This document shows positions 24,301 to 35,313 of a DNA stretch of 64,000 bases, in pieces. Position numbers and translations under genes: made by a program. Origin of the DNA: Owenia fusiformis (taxonomy: Eukaryota; Annelida; Polychaeta; Sabellida; Oweniidae). Numbering within the stretch: position 1 is the stretch's first letter; each line of letters opens with the position of its first letter. A model generated the notes under the pieces. The model made no database searches and had not been told where the DNA came from. It saw only the letters and a list, made by a program, of their open reading frames with translations. The stretch is taken from contig CAIIXF020000012.1 in assembly GCA_903813345.2 (NCBI GenBank), positions 8,886,432 through 8,950,431 of the forward strand, written 5' to 3'.

Positions 24301-27300
24301 GATTTAAGATTGTGTAATTTTGTTCTCAAGACAGCACATTTTATTTTTATCGCACCCTTAGGTGCTATATTGTAATCAGTTTGCCGGGCGGGTGGGCGTC
24401 CCGAATAATCTTGTCTACAGGTTTCCAGCCAAACCGTTTGGGGGATTCATTTGAAATTCTCAGGGATGTTTCTACCTATGAAAGTTTAGAACTGATTAGT
24501 TTTTCGGCATTCTGGGTAAATGTTAGGGCGGCCATTTTGGATTTTCCGTCCTAAAATCTAGTCTGTCAAGGCTTGTCTACAGGTTTCCAGCCAAACCGTT
24601 TGAGGGATTCATTTGAAATTCTCAGGGATGTTTCTACCTATAAAAGTTTAGAACTGATCAGTTTTTCGGCATTCTGGGTAAATGTTAAGGCGGCCATTTT
24701 GGATTTTCCGTTTTAAAATCTTGTCTGTTAATTGGCTTGTCTACAGGTTTCCAGCCAAATCGTTTGAGGGATTATTTGAAATTCTCCGGGATGTTTCTAT
24801 CTATGAAAGTTGAGAACTGATTAGTTTTTCGGCATTCTGGGTAAATGTTAAGGCGGCCATTTTGGATTTTTCGTCCTAAAATCGTGTCTGTGAAGGCTTG
24901 TCTACAGGTTTCCAGCCAAACCGTTTGAGGGATTCATTTGAAATTTTCGGGGATGTTTCTACTTAGCTATGAAAGTTTATAACTCATTAGTTTTTCGGCA
25001 TTCTGGGTAAATGTTAAGGTGACCATTTTGGATTTTCCATTCCGAAAAGTGTATTCTGTTCAAGGGTGCGATTCTGTTCACCTTGTGGCTTATTTTTATT
25101 TATTTCCTAAATCCCAAATAATACAAATACAATCACAACAGTGGAAGAAACCCCAAGGGCCATATGATCCATTTTATACTAAACAAAAAATATTAACAGG
25201 AAGCAACTGTTTGTCCATCTGTCTCGCGAAATCATTTGCCTTAAAACCTCTGTCGATAGGATTCCCGTTTTAAGTTATTTGTGTTCAACATCAATATAAA
25301 AAACTCCCCTGTGACTCCTGGTTCAAAAGCTCGACTATTTTCAAAATGGCCGCCATTTTTGTTTCGCGAAATTCACTTTTGGCCTATTTCCTAGCTTTAC
25401 AAATAATTTCAGGTGCCCCGCATTGTAAAAACCATGTCACTGTAAAAAGTAGTTGTATGAAAAAAAATTGTTGCAAAAAATCGGCAAAAAATCATATCCG
25501 TTTTTTTTATTTTCAGCCATTTTAGTTAACATTGATTTGTCCATTTGTCTTAGTCAGTCCAAAATAGTGGCAAGTTTTAAAACCTCTGTCTGTCAACACT
25601 TGGCCTTTGCTCGCCTTTTTTCAATATGGCCACCATTTTTTTCTCACAAAATTCCTAGCTTTACAAATAATTTCAGGTGTTCTGCATTGTAAAAAAACAT
25701 GTCTTTGTAAAGAGTAGTTGTATGAAATAATTTTGTTACAAAAAATCGGCTAAAAATTGTATCCATTTTTTTATTTTCTGTCATTTTAGCCATCATTCAC
25801 TTTTGAGCAACACCATGTGAGCCCAGTACCCACGGTACTATTTATTTTGTAAAGGCGAGAAAAGTATGGAATAAGATTATAATATAAGTAAAACACATTC
25901 TTAATCGAACAAAGTTTGGGGGGGTATAGAGTAAAGAATAGGTATTTGAGGGTGAGCCCTGGACATAACCAAGTTGATTGTAGAAATGGTGACCGGCCTT
26001 TAACAGTATGAATATTTGTGATATCAATTAATTTGTGTAAACGTCAATAATGATGCATCGCTACACTCCTTGAGTCAAAAGTGGTGTGTCTATATCTAGA
26101 GATATCGAGAAGGGACATTGACTTTTGACTGATGGGTGGGCTTTGTAGTTAGTGCTCTTGCGTTGTCAGCAGGTAATACGTGCGTCGGACAGTGTTTCGA
26201 CCCATTATTTTCTGGACAAAGTGGACAGCTAGCACATGTGGATCGATGAGGTTCTTTACAGACCCTCACCCGCAGGTGGGCACCATTGGTCATTCCGCTT
26301 CAACCACAGCCATCTGGAGCAGGATTCTGCCGCAACACCAAACTTATTCCATGTGGGTTAATTGTTGGTAGGGTAGGGTATGGTAGGGCAGGTAATTATG
26401 GTTGGAAGTAAGAACATTTTTGATTTTCAATATGCCAGCGGGCATACCCCTAATGTGTTGATTGTTGCTAGGATGTGTTGCCAGAGATTGGTGATTTGTG
26501 TGTGATACCTGGATTATAGAGTGTGTCAGCAGTTGGTTGGCCTTTTCGTTCATTCACCTCTTGGACTGCAATGTGGGTACTACTAGTTTCATATTGTGGA
26601 ATATTGTATTGTTGTTTTAGGTAGACTAGTATAAATCTACCCATTCGAGTTGGTCACCGAGGGTCATAGCAGCCGCCACAAGGCAGCAGCCCTTATTAAA
26701 ATGCTAAATACCTGTATCCGTAGTATGTTGATCGTTTGACCTGGACTGATTCTTGAATTGAAGGGAACTTGTCCAAAGGCCTTGAAACGCCAAATACCTA
26801 GCTATTTACTTGAACTTGAGATGACTTTGACCCCACGTCAACTTATCATGCGATCATGAATCAGCAAGTGTCACAATATCCTTCAAGTGCCTTAAAATGG
26901 CACTTGAAGGATATTGACCTTTGACCTTGACCACTATAATGATCGCCTAATAATGGGTCGCCAATGGTCACAGCAGCCCCGAAAGTCTAAAAATGCCAAA
27001 ATACCTAGATATTGACCTTGACCTCAGGTCACCTATTCTTGGGTCGCCAAGGGTCACAGCAGCCCCCGGGGTCTTTAAAACGCCATATACTTAGATATTG
27101 AACTATGAGATCACCTTGGGATGACCTTGACCCATAGACATTGACCTTGACCTCAGGTCACCTACTTATTGGTTGCTTAGGGTCACTGCAGCTCCAAGGA
27201 CCGTTTTGAATCACAAAATACTTCAGACCTTTGATCTAGGAATGACCTTGACCTCAGGTCACTTAATAAAATGTCACCAAGGGTGACAACAGCCCCAAAT

Positions 27301-30300
27301 GCCAAGATATCGACCTTTGACCTTTGAATGACTTAAATCCATGAAGTTGACTTTGACCTCAGGTCACCTAATCAATGGCCACAAACACGACAGCACAGAC
27401 CAAGGACAAAATACCTAGATATTGACCTTTCATCTTGGAATGGCCTTAACCTCTGACCTTTGTAGAATGCCCATCAATCCACTTCATAGAATGTTGACCA
27501 AGCAAGTTATTTTTATTTGTTTTTATTAGGCCATGTCCATAGCAACGGGACCAATTACAAAATGTGTCATTACGTGGAAGATGAAGTAAAGCTCCTTATC
27601 TTTCTAAAGATACTAAGAGACCCAGTAGGTCTGGGATTTACCTGCTAATATCAGCGTTTTCCATATCAACGCCCATAATTTATATGAGACTGGTTTATAT
27701 TTTGTAAAATACCATAAATAGGTCTACTTTTGCTGTATTTTTCCAGTTATGTACTAATTAAAAAGATGTAGGCTACATCTCCCAGACAGATCTATATATC
27801 ACAATAAAACCTGACTGTGCTACATTTGTGTTCAATGAAGATATTCAATTTTACTTCAATATAATTTAAAGGGGTTATTTTTTCCATGTATTTTAATAAC
27901 TTGCTAAAAAAATATTAGGAAAAATTGCAATTATGACGTCACAAAATATATGCAAATGAGCTAATTTGCATAAATTATAATATTTCTGAAAAGGCATTCG
28001 ACATGGTTTCATTTGGTACCAAGATTATTTAAAATGGATAAGAAATGGAGAAGTTATAAAATAAAACATGTTATTGGTGATAATTATACTGTTAATAGCA
28101 GGTATTTTAATCGGCGTCCGTTTCCATGGCAACAGCGCCATTTTCAGAACTTCTCATTATATGGAAGATATAGTAGAGGCTTAGCTTTCTAAAGATACCC
28201 AGGAGGGTCTGAGGTTTACCTGCTTATATCAGCGTTTACCGTCTCAACCCCCCGTAATTTACATAAGGCTGGTTCATATTTTGTAAAATACAAGTTGTAC
28301 CATAAAATAGGTCTACTTTTGCTGTTATTTTTCCAGTTATGTACTAATTAAAAAGACGTAGGCTATATCACTTAGAATGATTGAGATATGTCATATATAT
28401 CAAAATAAAGCCTGTTTGTCCTACATTTGTATTCTATGAAGATACACAACTTTACTACACTTATATAATTCAAAGGGAGTATTTATAATATGTATTTTAA
28501 TAACTTGCTCAAAATATTAGGATAATCGCAATTATGACGTCACAGAAGATATGAAAATGAGCTAATTTGCATAAATTATACTTAATCTGAAAGGGCATTC
28601 AACATGCTTTCATTTGGTACCAAGATTATTTAAAACAGATAAGAAATGGAATAGTTATATAACAAAACATGTTATTGGTGATTCGAATACTGTTAATAGC
28701 AGGTATATATTTTATTCAGCGTCCGTTTCCATGGCAACGGGACCATTTTCAGAACTTCTCATTAAGTAGAATATGTAGTGGTGATGCACAGCTTTCCAAA
28801 AATACCAAGAAACCCAACAGGGTCAGTCGATCCTTTTTTATTTTATTTTTTGCAAATCCCTACTCGTCTACTTTTCGCATCACATTCTGATTACGCCCCC
28901 CAAGTATACTGTAAACATTTTAAGATGTGCCGAGTAGGCATTTAAACATTTCAAAATGTGATGTCCACTTTTATTTGATTTTGAGCTTTGACCATATTGT
29001 TATTCATCAAAAACGAACTTAAGTGGACGCTATGGAATTTCATTTGTTGTAATGTTGTAATTGGTCTCAGGAATTAGTGATTTGAATAATTTAACAAAAC
29101 ATATTGCAAAAGTTGAAACTGATCTTATTTTTAAGACAACGACGTTATATTAGTCACTAAAGTGATATATTTACGTTTTCATCAGTCACCCCGGCAACCA
29201 AACTACACTCATCGTCAACGCTGGTGTTACTCGGAGAAAGAGTGGTGTTGAAGCCATCAGAGGTATTATTAACCGTTGCCTTTTTCACCATGCAAACTAT
29301 AGCAATTGAGAAATTGATGCGGACGACATATACGAAAATAAAGCCGATGAAGCTGATAATGGCGAGGAAAAAACGGCATGACGTCCAATATGGAACATCT
29401 TCTGAAAAAGAAATGAATAACGCTCAAATAGTAGCACCATTTAACATCCCTGTATTGCCGGTTATTTAAAAATCTTTACTTTGCATCTTCTAAAGTATCT
29501 GTTGGCTCCTGTTGTCTGTCGGTTTAAAAGCTGCCTTTAAACGCCAACTACTTAGATTTTGAACGTTGACCTTGAGATAACCTAAACGAAACGTTGGCAT
29601 TGACCTCATGTCACCTAATCATTGGTCGCCAAGAGTCACTGAAGCCGAAAGGGTCTTAAAACGCCAAATACCTAGATAAAGACCTTTGACCTCGGAATGA
29701 CCTTAACCTCAGGTCACCTTGTCTTGCATTGCAAAGGGTCAGAGCAAACCCCGAATTCCTTAGATACTATGATATTTACCTTTGAGCTTGAGATTGTCTT
29801 GACCTATAAACATTGACCTTGACCTCAAGACATTTAATCATTGGTCACTAAGGGTCGCACCAGCCCCCAGGACCTTTAATTACCAAATTACCGACCGACC
29901 GACCGACCGAACACCGTGCTTCTATAGTACGAATATACTTGTATTTTCAGTTAATTACATGTATAATATGTATTGCTTGATTTTCTAATAACACCATTAC
30001 TTGTTATTAAACATCCAAGCCTGTATTCTTTTTTAATTTCAAACATCAAAATATCTGTCGCCTGCTATTACCTGTTTTTAAGAAAATTTCCCTGTTGGTT
30101 TAAGATGTTAATCAAATGTGACGTTTTTTCAGAAAATTAAACAAATGACACTGAAATGACCAAAAATTGCTCTTAATCTATTGTTTCATGCAAAACAAGA
30201 TATTTGGAATGAGATTAAGGTGTTGTCATAAAAAGTTTACTCACCCACTTTAATATTTTCCCCGTTATTGGTCTGAACCACATCGCCATCGAAAGCATAT

Positions 30301-30320
30301 CCTCCTTTCTTGTTCACCAT
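6385..30320 (-). CDS. SLC17A5-like: Sialin-like SLC17 (MFS) anion transporter, ten exons
   Basis: Exons (coding) are 30245-30320, 29175-29401, 13320-13553, 9586-9673, 8963-9058, 8383-8666, 7769-7901, 7523-7673, 7307-7397 and 6385-6609. All introns are GT-AG, phases agree at every junction, and the sum is 1,605 nt, giving 534 residues plus stop. Exon 2 holds TM1 with the conserved Arg ([10 protein letters not shown]) and a glycosylated luminal loop. Exon 3 has [13 protein letters not shown] and DKFGGK. Exon 4 has [11 protein letters not shown], an SLC17 signature. Exon 6 has SPRDHPRIS and [11 protein letters not shown]. Exons 7-9 give [29 protein letters not shown] and PGIF. The last exon has EEWRVVF and FAKGEE. 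Sialin exports sialic acid from lysosomes with protons; vesicular glutamate transporters are a sister group, so the substrate is inferred. Intron 2 (15.6 kb) contains a nested fucosyltransferase gene; intron 3 contains a large TIR element. Confidence 0.93.
7991..8037. repeat. Hairpin in SLC17 intron 6
   Basis: The arm TTGACCCCCTATTG is followed about 20 bases later by its reverse complement. The surrounding intron has no coding signal. It may be the core of a small palindromic element. Confidence 0.6.
9296..9445 (+). repeat. Dispersed G-run repeat copy (SLC17 intron 4)
   Basis: This is one member of a repeat family whose core reads AATGGTGAAAACTGCATGAT, flanked by long G runs and a TTGCCAAGGGG block. 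Related copies lie at 13716-13885, 16375-16450, 16910-17060, 18010-18110 and 51563-51760. The 51.6-kb copy shows the ends of the element. Confidence 0.7.
10190..13262. mobile_element. 3,073-bp TIR DNA transposon, non-autonomous, in SLC17 intron 3
   Basis: The left end and the reverse complement of the right end both begin CACTGTGGCTAGTCGATC and are identical for 29 bases. After a 12-bp duplication in the left arm they continue similar for about 70 bases. The flanks carry TAAGA at 10185-10189 and again at 13263-13267, a 5-bp target site duplication. No transposase or other convincing frame lies inside. The interior contains other repeats, such as a GTCCGTCCGTC block near 11740 and a short tandem array near 12000. 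CAC termini with 5-bp duplications occur in the Transib/RAG-like group, but without a transposase the superfamily is unproven. Confidence 0.85.
11976..12058 (+). repeat. Short tandem array of CAGGTCCAAGTC-like units
   Basis: Imperfect 6/12-bp units (CAGGTCCAAGTC and variants) repeat for about 80 bases inside the 10.2-13.3 kb element. It is a simple minisatellite with no coding sense. Confidence 0.8.
13716..13885 (+). repeat. Dispersed G-run repeat copy (SLC17 intron 2)
   Basis: It starts CCCGTAGCCAG, runs through G tracts and the GGTGAAAAACTGCATGAT core, and ends near CTGGCTACTGGCCTG. It belongs to the same family as the copies at 9296 and 51563. Confidence 0.7.
14021..14162 (+). pseudogene. 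Isolated dynein-heavy-chain-like exon
   Basis: One 142-bp open exon is bounded by a good acceptor (TATTCCTAG) and donor (GTAAGTTG). It codes for 47 residues starting [14 protein letters not shown] and including [11 protein letters not shown] and DRLDTL. That pattern matches the linker/stem region of axonemal dynein heavy chains, where a GWP motif precedes an acidic helix. No neighbouring dynein exon was found on either side. The exon lies antisense inside the second intron of the SLC17 gene, between SLC17 exon 3 and the fucosyltransferase. It is either a captured genomic fragment, since the intron borders argue against retrocopying, or a distant exon of a gene whose other exons lie elsewhere. 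The family assignment is from memory of motif shape and is moderately secure. Confidence 0.55.
15460..18400 (+). repeat. Imperfect long repeats inside the CACTA-like element
   Basis: About five diverged units recur near 15460, 15950, 16480, 17590 and 18130. Each carries TTAATCC(C)TAAGTAT, a TGAGTTTCGTTCAC-like stretch, a TTGTGTTAAATTTGG stretch, and in the longer units a block ending CCCGTACC and a GCAGTTTTTCACCATT core shared with the dispersed G-run family. No coding potential is seen. Confidence 0.75.
18420..21120 (+). repeat. 154-bp tandem satellite array inside the CACTA-like element
   Basis: About 17 units of 153-154 bp each contain AAAAAGTTCAATTTGGCGCA, CATTATTTATGATGTTCAAA, AGTACATCCTTACATTGAAA and GGCTCATGAGTATGTTTCAA. 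Successive AAAAAGTTCA landmarks at 20467 and 20621 give the period directly. Within a unit, CAATTTGGCGCATTA occurs twice about 25 bp apart. Some units have short internal losses (for example near 19400 and 19690). Open frames across the array are by-products of the repeat and encode no recognisable protein. Confidence 0.95.
22660..24410. other. Intronic DNA upstream of the fucosyltransferase, no gene
   Basis: This is AT-rich sequence within SLC17 intron 2 that should hold any promoter of the nested gene. At about 24040-24130 lies a short dispersed repeat (GAGCCAATCCTCC in reverse orientation) also seen at 36940-37030 and 52120-52200. A fragment of the G-run family is near 23780. Confidence 0.5.
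24411..25060 (+). repeat. Four tandem units of about 162 bp
   Basis: Units begin TTGTCTACAGGTTTCCAGCC at 24411, 24573, 24737 and 24898. Each contains TTTTTCGGCATTCTGGGTAA and GCGGCCATTTTGGATTTT. The array is bracketed by ATCGCACCCTT (about 24349) and its inverse AAGGGTGCGAT (about 25062), so the whole may be one mobile unit. Confidence 0.9.
25341..25800 (+). repeat. Two tandem units of about 280 bp
   Basis: Units start at 25341 and 25621 with TCAAAATGGCCGCCATTTTT and TCAATATGGCCACCATTTTT. They share CCTAGCTTTACAAATAATTT, AGTAGTTGTATGAAA and a TATCC(G/A)TTTTTTTATTTTC stretch. The second unit is shorter. Confidence 0.85.
26125..26400 (+). repeat. Possible tRNA-derived SINE
   Basis: GGGTGGGCTTTGTAGTTAGT resembles a pol III A box region, and about 45 bases on GTGTTTCGACCCATT resembles a B box. 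A non-tRNA body and a short GGTAGGGTAGGG tail-like repeat follow. The cloverleaf is not intact, so it is not a tRNA gene. Confidence 0.4.
26640..27480. repeat. TGACCT-rich tandem repeat block A
   Basis: Imperfect units of roughly 100-120 bp have the pattern TGACCTTGACCTCAGGTCAC, then a GGTCGCCAAGGGTCACAGCA block, AGCCCC, and AAATACCTAGATATTGACC. Many units contain TGACCTCAGGTCA, two inverted AGGTCA half-sites one base apart. There is no coding signal. Confidence 0.85.
27531..28870. repeat. Three copies of a 0.6-kb repeat (third partial)
   Basis: Copies start near 27531, 28121 and 28726, each with a CC(A)TGGCAACGGGACCA-like start. They share ACCTGCTAATATCAGCGTTT, TCTACTTTTGCTGTATTTTT, TATTTTAATAACTTGCT, ATGACGTCACA and GAGCTAATTTGCATAAATTA. 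The block separates the two TGACCT-rich repeat blocks. Confidence 0.88.
28900..29174. other. Intronic sequence next to SLC17 exon 2
   Basis: Nothing is recognised between the 0.6-kb repeats and the donor site of SLC17 exon 2. Confidence 0.4.
29525..29880. repeat. TGACCT-rich tandem repeat block B (SLC17 intron 1)
   Basis: These are the same units as at 26640-27480, including TTGACCTCATGTCACC, GGTCGCCAAGAGTCACTG and AAATACCTAGATA. A (CCGA)n run follows directly at about 29893-29911. Confidence 0.8.
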
Positions 30321-31600
30321 GTTTGCCTCTATTATGAATTGTAACCTTATCTTTTAACATGTTTATCAAGTGATCTCAAACATTTGTGTGTAAATTCTGC
30401 TAGTTTTACTTTGTTCATACTGTCAAATGTGTTTATCACATCACACATTTTGTGTTTCTTTGTTATCAAAATTGTGTTCGGTTAGGCTTATTTGACCTCC
30501 GGTAACTTGTAAATGGTTTTTAAAAGAACAATTCTAAGTACATTAAAAATGACCATATCAGTACATGGTATGAAATTCATAGGACGTCTAAAAAGAGCGG
30601 CTGGTAACACAATATAGTGCAGCGATATTTGGAAAAATGGTTTTGATGTTCACACGTGTTGATAATCAGCAGTAATGTCTAAGATGATATAACCATCAGG
30701 AAATGTGATGATGTGCAGAAGATGTGCAAATGTAAGGCGTTTGATTGCATATATCTCTTATAGATTATTAGACATGCCATCTGAATATATAAATCTTCTG
30801 ATAGTGACTATCACGATCTTTCAAGTGGGTCCGTACTTTTTGTAAATGTTCGTGTAAATTTTTGCGCGTGAGCGCGACGCCCACTTCCTGTTTTACTTCA
30901 AATATATCATGCTTTGATTTTGCCTCTAAAATTGTATGAGGTTACATAAAACACTTTAGACTCTAGTTTATTATAAATTTTATTCCACTTTCTACTAAAA
31001 ATATACCACCAATTCAGAAGTGTGTAAGATTACACAAACTGTTTGTAGACACACTAAGGAGAAGGAATTTTACGTTTGCGCGTAAAGTGCGTCACGCACG
31101 AACCGCTCCGCCGAGCGAAGCGAGACCCACCAGACCCCCTAAAATTGAGACCCTCTCTGTTGCAATCTTAGCACATCTGAGGGTAATGGCCTAAGGGTAA
31201 TGTACTGGGAAGTTTTGGATGCAGGGTTTATCCCAAGGGAAATATGTGTATCTCCCGAGGTTCCGAATGGATCGACCGAGGGACAAACTCTGTATCCGAA
31301 ACCAATCAATGTATTCCATACCCACTGAGGTTTTACAGTAGGTGCATCATACCTCAAAGTTCCAAAATTCAATTTAAACGTAACTTTAAGGTAAGCATTT
31401 TCTTCGTCCTAAAAGTAGTTTTTACGTTTGTGAAATTTTCACTCATATATTGCTGGAGCAGGTCAATGACTTGATATTATAAAGTTTAAATAGAAAATTT
31501 ACCTATACATTGTGTATCCACCCCGGTCCCGAACGTTAGCGATAGCTCCCTATCACTGTTCCACAACTAGTTACTTTGACGGAACGTCAATGTAACAAAA
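30321..31600. other. Upstream of SLC17, no gene
   Basis: This is the likely 5' flank of the SLC17 gene. Around 30860-31130 there is a CpG-rich block (GCGCGTGAGCGCGACGCCCA; ACGCACGAACCGCTCCGCCG; AGCGAAGCGAGACCCACC) that contrasts with the AT-rich surroundings and looks like a dispersed repeat. No coding signal is seen. Confidence 0.45.
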
Positions 31601-31611
31601 TGGATGAACTT

Positions 31612-31970
31612 CCTGGATACGAGTTTTTTGTTTTCTCGATTTAAACTTACGTTAAATCATGTTGCGAATTATCATTTTGCACAAAGTTAGACAATATAGT
31701 CTAGCTTTTAGAAATGCTCTCGGTTTGGAATTTGATTTTTAAATAAAGCTGTAATCAGTGCATCGCTTATATTTGGTAATATAACGGACTTTTGTCAATG
31801 TAACAAAAGCGATTGGCTAAATATATGAATGGCAGCTTCATTTACAAAACAAATTCCAAATCGAAGGAACTTATTAAAACTATATTTTCTAGCTTTGTGC
31901 CAAATTATAATCTGCAACTTGACTTATAAGTAGGTTTAAATCGAGAAAACAAAAAATTCGTACTTGGAGG
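31612..31970. repeat. Imperfect foldback repeat
   Basis: Arms at about 31612-31735 and 31845-31970 are inverted copies. Both contain TTTTTTGTTTTCTCGATTTA and continue through a GCACAAAG(T/C)TAGA stretch to CGGTTTGGAATTTG-like sequence. The unpaired centre is about 110 bp. Confidence 0.8.
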
Positions 31971-32144
31971 CTCTATTTTGCTTAAGTATTACAGGTGATT
32001 TATCCGTGGTACTTGATTTGTTTACATTACTACGGAATGTAACTGATCATTTCAGTAGCTCCTCTATCAAGGTACGGCAATTACGTTTCTAGTCTAGTAT
32101 GTCATCTCATTTGAAGTACTTTGTCACTCGATCTAATCACAGAA

Positions 32145-32500
32145 CGATATGGTCGGCATCGAATTTTGAAATGATTATTTCTAAATTGCCTTCCCATCCG
32201 AGCAAGTCCATAACGTTCCTAGATAGACCGTAGGACGTTGCATTACGTTTGATCCGTTCGCACACAGTTTAAAACCAGTTCGTCAACGTTTTGAAGAATG
32301 CAGTGGCAACTAGGTTGGTGTGATAGCTTTACTTTTGCTAAGTCGTTCATTAGCAGTCTTTAATACGTCCTTGATCTGTTTAAACACGTTTGCAATTAGT
32401 TTAACTCGTTCTCAATCCGTCCCACGACAGTTCAACTCGTTCTAAAAACATCCCTAGCAGGACCTAAGAAGTAGGACAGTTCCGTTCGAAGAACGTCCAG
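32145..32500 (-). mobile_element. Inverted-orientation copy of the GAACG-rich TIR element
   Basis: Its reverse complement matches the right-hand part of the element at 47447-48244, including CTATCACACCAAC, TTGCCACTGCATTCTTCAAA, AAACTGTGTGCGAACGGA, CTAATTGCAAACG and GTTGAACTGTC. The copy is partial, with no clear second terminus. Confidence 0.75.
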
Positions 32501-33177
32501 TGAATGGCGTGATACCTAGTATTTATTTGGCGAAGATAATGTACAGACAGAGTATCAATATATTAAGATAATGCAGCTCTGTCAATTCATGAAATGTATG
32601 AGGCAAGACCAAATGTAGATTTAAATGTCACCATAAAAAAGTGTGTCGGCGCTTTGCAGTTGGTGGTTGGTGGCTAGCGGTAGGCGTCTGTAAGAAATTC
32701 TTACAACTTCCAATAACTGAACAAATACTTGTTTTTAGAAAATGATTCTTTGTCTCCTGACCTATCTCAATGGAATAGTTTTTTAATAACATATTGATTT
32801 TTGCATCTATAGTACCATCTTCTAAAGTCCGTCATCTGATCAATACTATTATGCTAGGTCCTGGTTCCATTTATCTTACTTCTGGGACACCTTGTATATA
32901 CAGTCCGGTGTTATAGTGTTTAGCATTTGAAAATCCAGATAACCAAGGAATCACCAGATGGGCCATTACCAACGATGCAATTTCTGGTAGTGACAGACTA
33001 TAGTTCATATTCGATTTTAAATAAATGCATTATCTTTTCACAAATAAAGTCCACTAAATAATTGTTGTCATATTTAAATATGTGAAAAGTGCTGGTTACT
33101 ATTAAAATACAATTCACATTTACTTGAGTTAGGCACAAAGGAGTATGGTTATAAGCATTCAGCCGATTGTGCGTGAT

Positions 33178-33661
33178 AGTCCATTTGTCACCCCTATACA
33201 TACTAAAGTGAACCTATGAATTGTTAAAAACACGATGTTTTATGGTTAATTTATAATAACAAGGGTTTTCTGAAGTGATTTAACTGGGTTGGACAAAAAG
33301 TGAGTTTGGGAAAAAATTGTATATCGGCTAATTAGGGAGGGGTGCATTGGCTTAACATGGCGTTGACTATTGACTTAGCGTCGGGATACCACCATGTACC
33401 TGGTATGTTACCATGGTGATAGATACAAACATATTCCCCAACGTTAATTTTTGGGCAACCCAGCTAAATCACTCCAATAAATCCTAATGATAGTATTTGC
33501 ACAGAAAAACATCATGTTTTTAAATATTCATACGTTAAGAAAATGACAAATGGACTAGTCCATTTGTCACCCCTATACATACTATAGTGAACCTATGAAT
33601 TGTTAAAAACACGATGTTTTATGGTTAATTTATAATAACAAGGGTTTTCTGAAGTGATTTA
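33178..33661. repeat. 105-bp direct repeats with an inverted-repeat insert
   Basis: 33178-33282 and 33557-33661 match with one visible base difference (TACTAAAGTG versus TACTATAGTG). The sequence between them has its own inverted ends: TGATTTAACTGGGTTG near 33275, and the reverse complement of a close variant near 33456. A perfect 26-bp palindrome with arm TGACAAATGGACT sits at 33544-33569, at the start of the second direct repeat. Confidence 0.88.
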
Positions 33662-33699
33662 TCACAAAATGATGACAACAACATCAGCTCAGCTTCATT

Positions 33700-35269
33700 T
33701 AAAACCAAGAAGTCTATCCACATTGTTGATGGCTCCGATCCGATTTAAACAAGTGTAACAGCTCCGGTCTCAATCCCGAAACTGTCACGTACGGGTTGCT
33801 CACTCAATCAATTAATAACAAGTACGACAAAGCAACCCCTACAAACAACAAACAAACAATATCGAACCAGCAAACAAATGGTAGGGTGATAAGCTGAACG
33901 ACCACGGCACGTCGTGTATTGAATTTAAGTTGAGAGTTGATTGATTACTTGACTGTATGTAAGGTGCTGCCACCTTTGAATAGAAGAAAAAGTTGAAAAC
34001 ATTAATTGGACATAAGTGATTTGAACAGAATGATGAATTAAACATATGAAGATATCGGGATGTTAATTATTGGGCACTTTTTTTCAATCTAAACCTCCAA
34101 TCAATGATCGATTACAAACAATCAACACGACATATCAAGTAAAGTTTTAAAGTTTAATTATCATGAATAAATAATTATTCTACATCAGTTTTATCAATAG
34201 CAGCGCAAATCACAGCACATTACATAAAATACCTGACAAGGGTCTAAAAACAGATTACAAAGGTCTTACATAAGATGGCAGCTGTATTAGCGCTTAGAAT
34301 GAAAACAACATTAGCTCAGCTTCAGTGTAAAGCGAATGTCAAAAGGTGGCGCTTTGAATGAAATATCTGTGTGAGTCACATATAAAATCTCACCTGTACT
34401 GCTCGCTGAGCAGATCATATCAAAAAATAAAACAGATTATGAAGCAGATTAGTTTAGTATTGTGGTTTAGCTTCGATTGTTGATCAAATAATGGATATTT
34501 TCTGACCTATTTGAGTACTTTTGGGCGTAATAAGTCATTCTAAAATGTCAAAATCCATTTAATGAAAATATTTCACTCCAAACAAGTATGCCCAGCACAG
34601 CAAGTGAGTGTAAATATGTAAATGTAGCCTCACTCCAACAGCCTAACGGGTCTCATCATCCCTCCGGCTAGCCCGTTATGTCGATCTAGGTCGGCAAAGT
34701 ATCGAAAATGCAGCAAAACTCACAGATATGTCCGACATCAAACCGCACTTTTACATGGCTGTGGAAAATGGCGCGACTCTAAAATGAGGCTCTACTCTTA
34801 CAATAAAATTACCCCACAAAAATGCATAAGTAAATAAATAGTTGCTCTGACTCAAGAGTAGAGAGCTCACGTGACTATTTACATGATTACCATGACCCTG
34901 CAGCGGTACTATTTGCGCCCCGAATGGAAGGGAAGTAGCGACACTGGGTGAAAGGTTTGCATTTGCAAGGGTTTGCCAACCCCGGATTGCTACACAATTA
35001 TATTTCTAAAAACAGATATTTCTGTATTTTCTTGCATCGTAACTGATCCAGAGCAAAGCCAACGCAACGTAGTTTGCTTAATAGCCTATTCACATATAGT
35101 CAAAAAAGCTGAATCGATTCTATGTGTTTTGCTTTCAGCTTAGTAATCTAGATGATACAAAGGTACAAAAACAGCACTTAAAAAGAGCGGGGTCACAATG
35201 TTATAAACAGACACTAGCTACATACTTGATCATAGTGTATTCAGCATCTACAGTATGTTGTAGATAATG
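33700..35269. other. Intergenic upstream of the esterase
   Basis: No coding frame is recognised. A short hairpin (TAACGGG...CCCGTTA) lies near 34645-34680 inside a relatively GC-rich patch that could be a decayed small repeat. Confidence 0.4.
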
Positions 35270-35277
35270 TATATATA
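35270..35277 (+). promoter_or_regulatory. Possible TATA box of the esterase
   Basis: TATATATA lies 44 bases before the chosen ATG. If used, the 5' leader would be very short, so this is weak evidence. Confidence 0.25.
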
Positions 35278-35313
35278 CTATTGTGGGCTCTCAGAGTATG
35301 TGATAAGACCAGT

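Noticed and set aside
26125-26210. tRNA gene
   Set aside because: Box-like motifs are present but no cloverleaf or anticodon arm can be drawn; more like a SINE.
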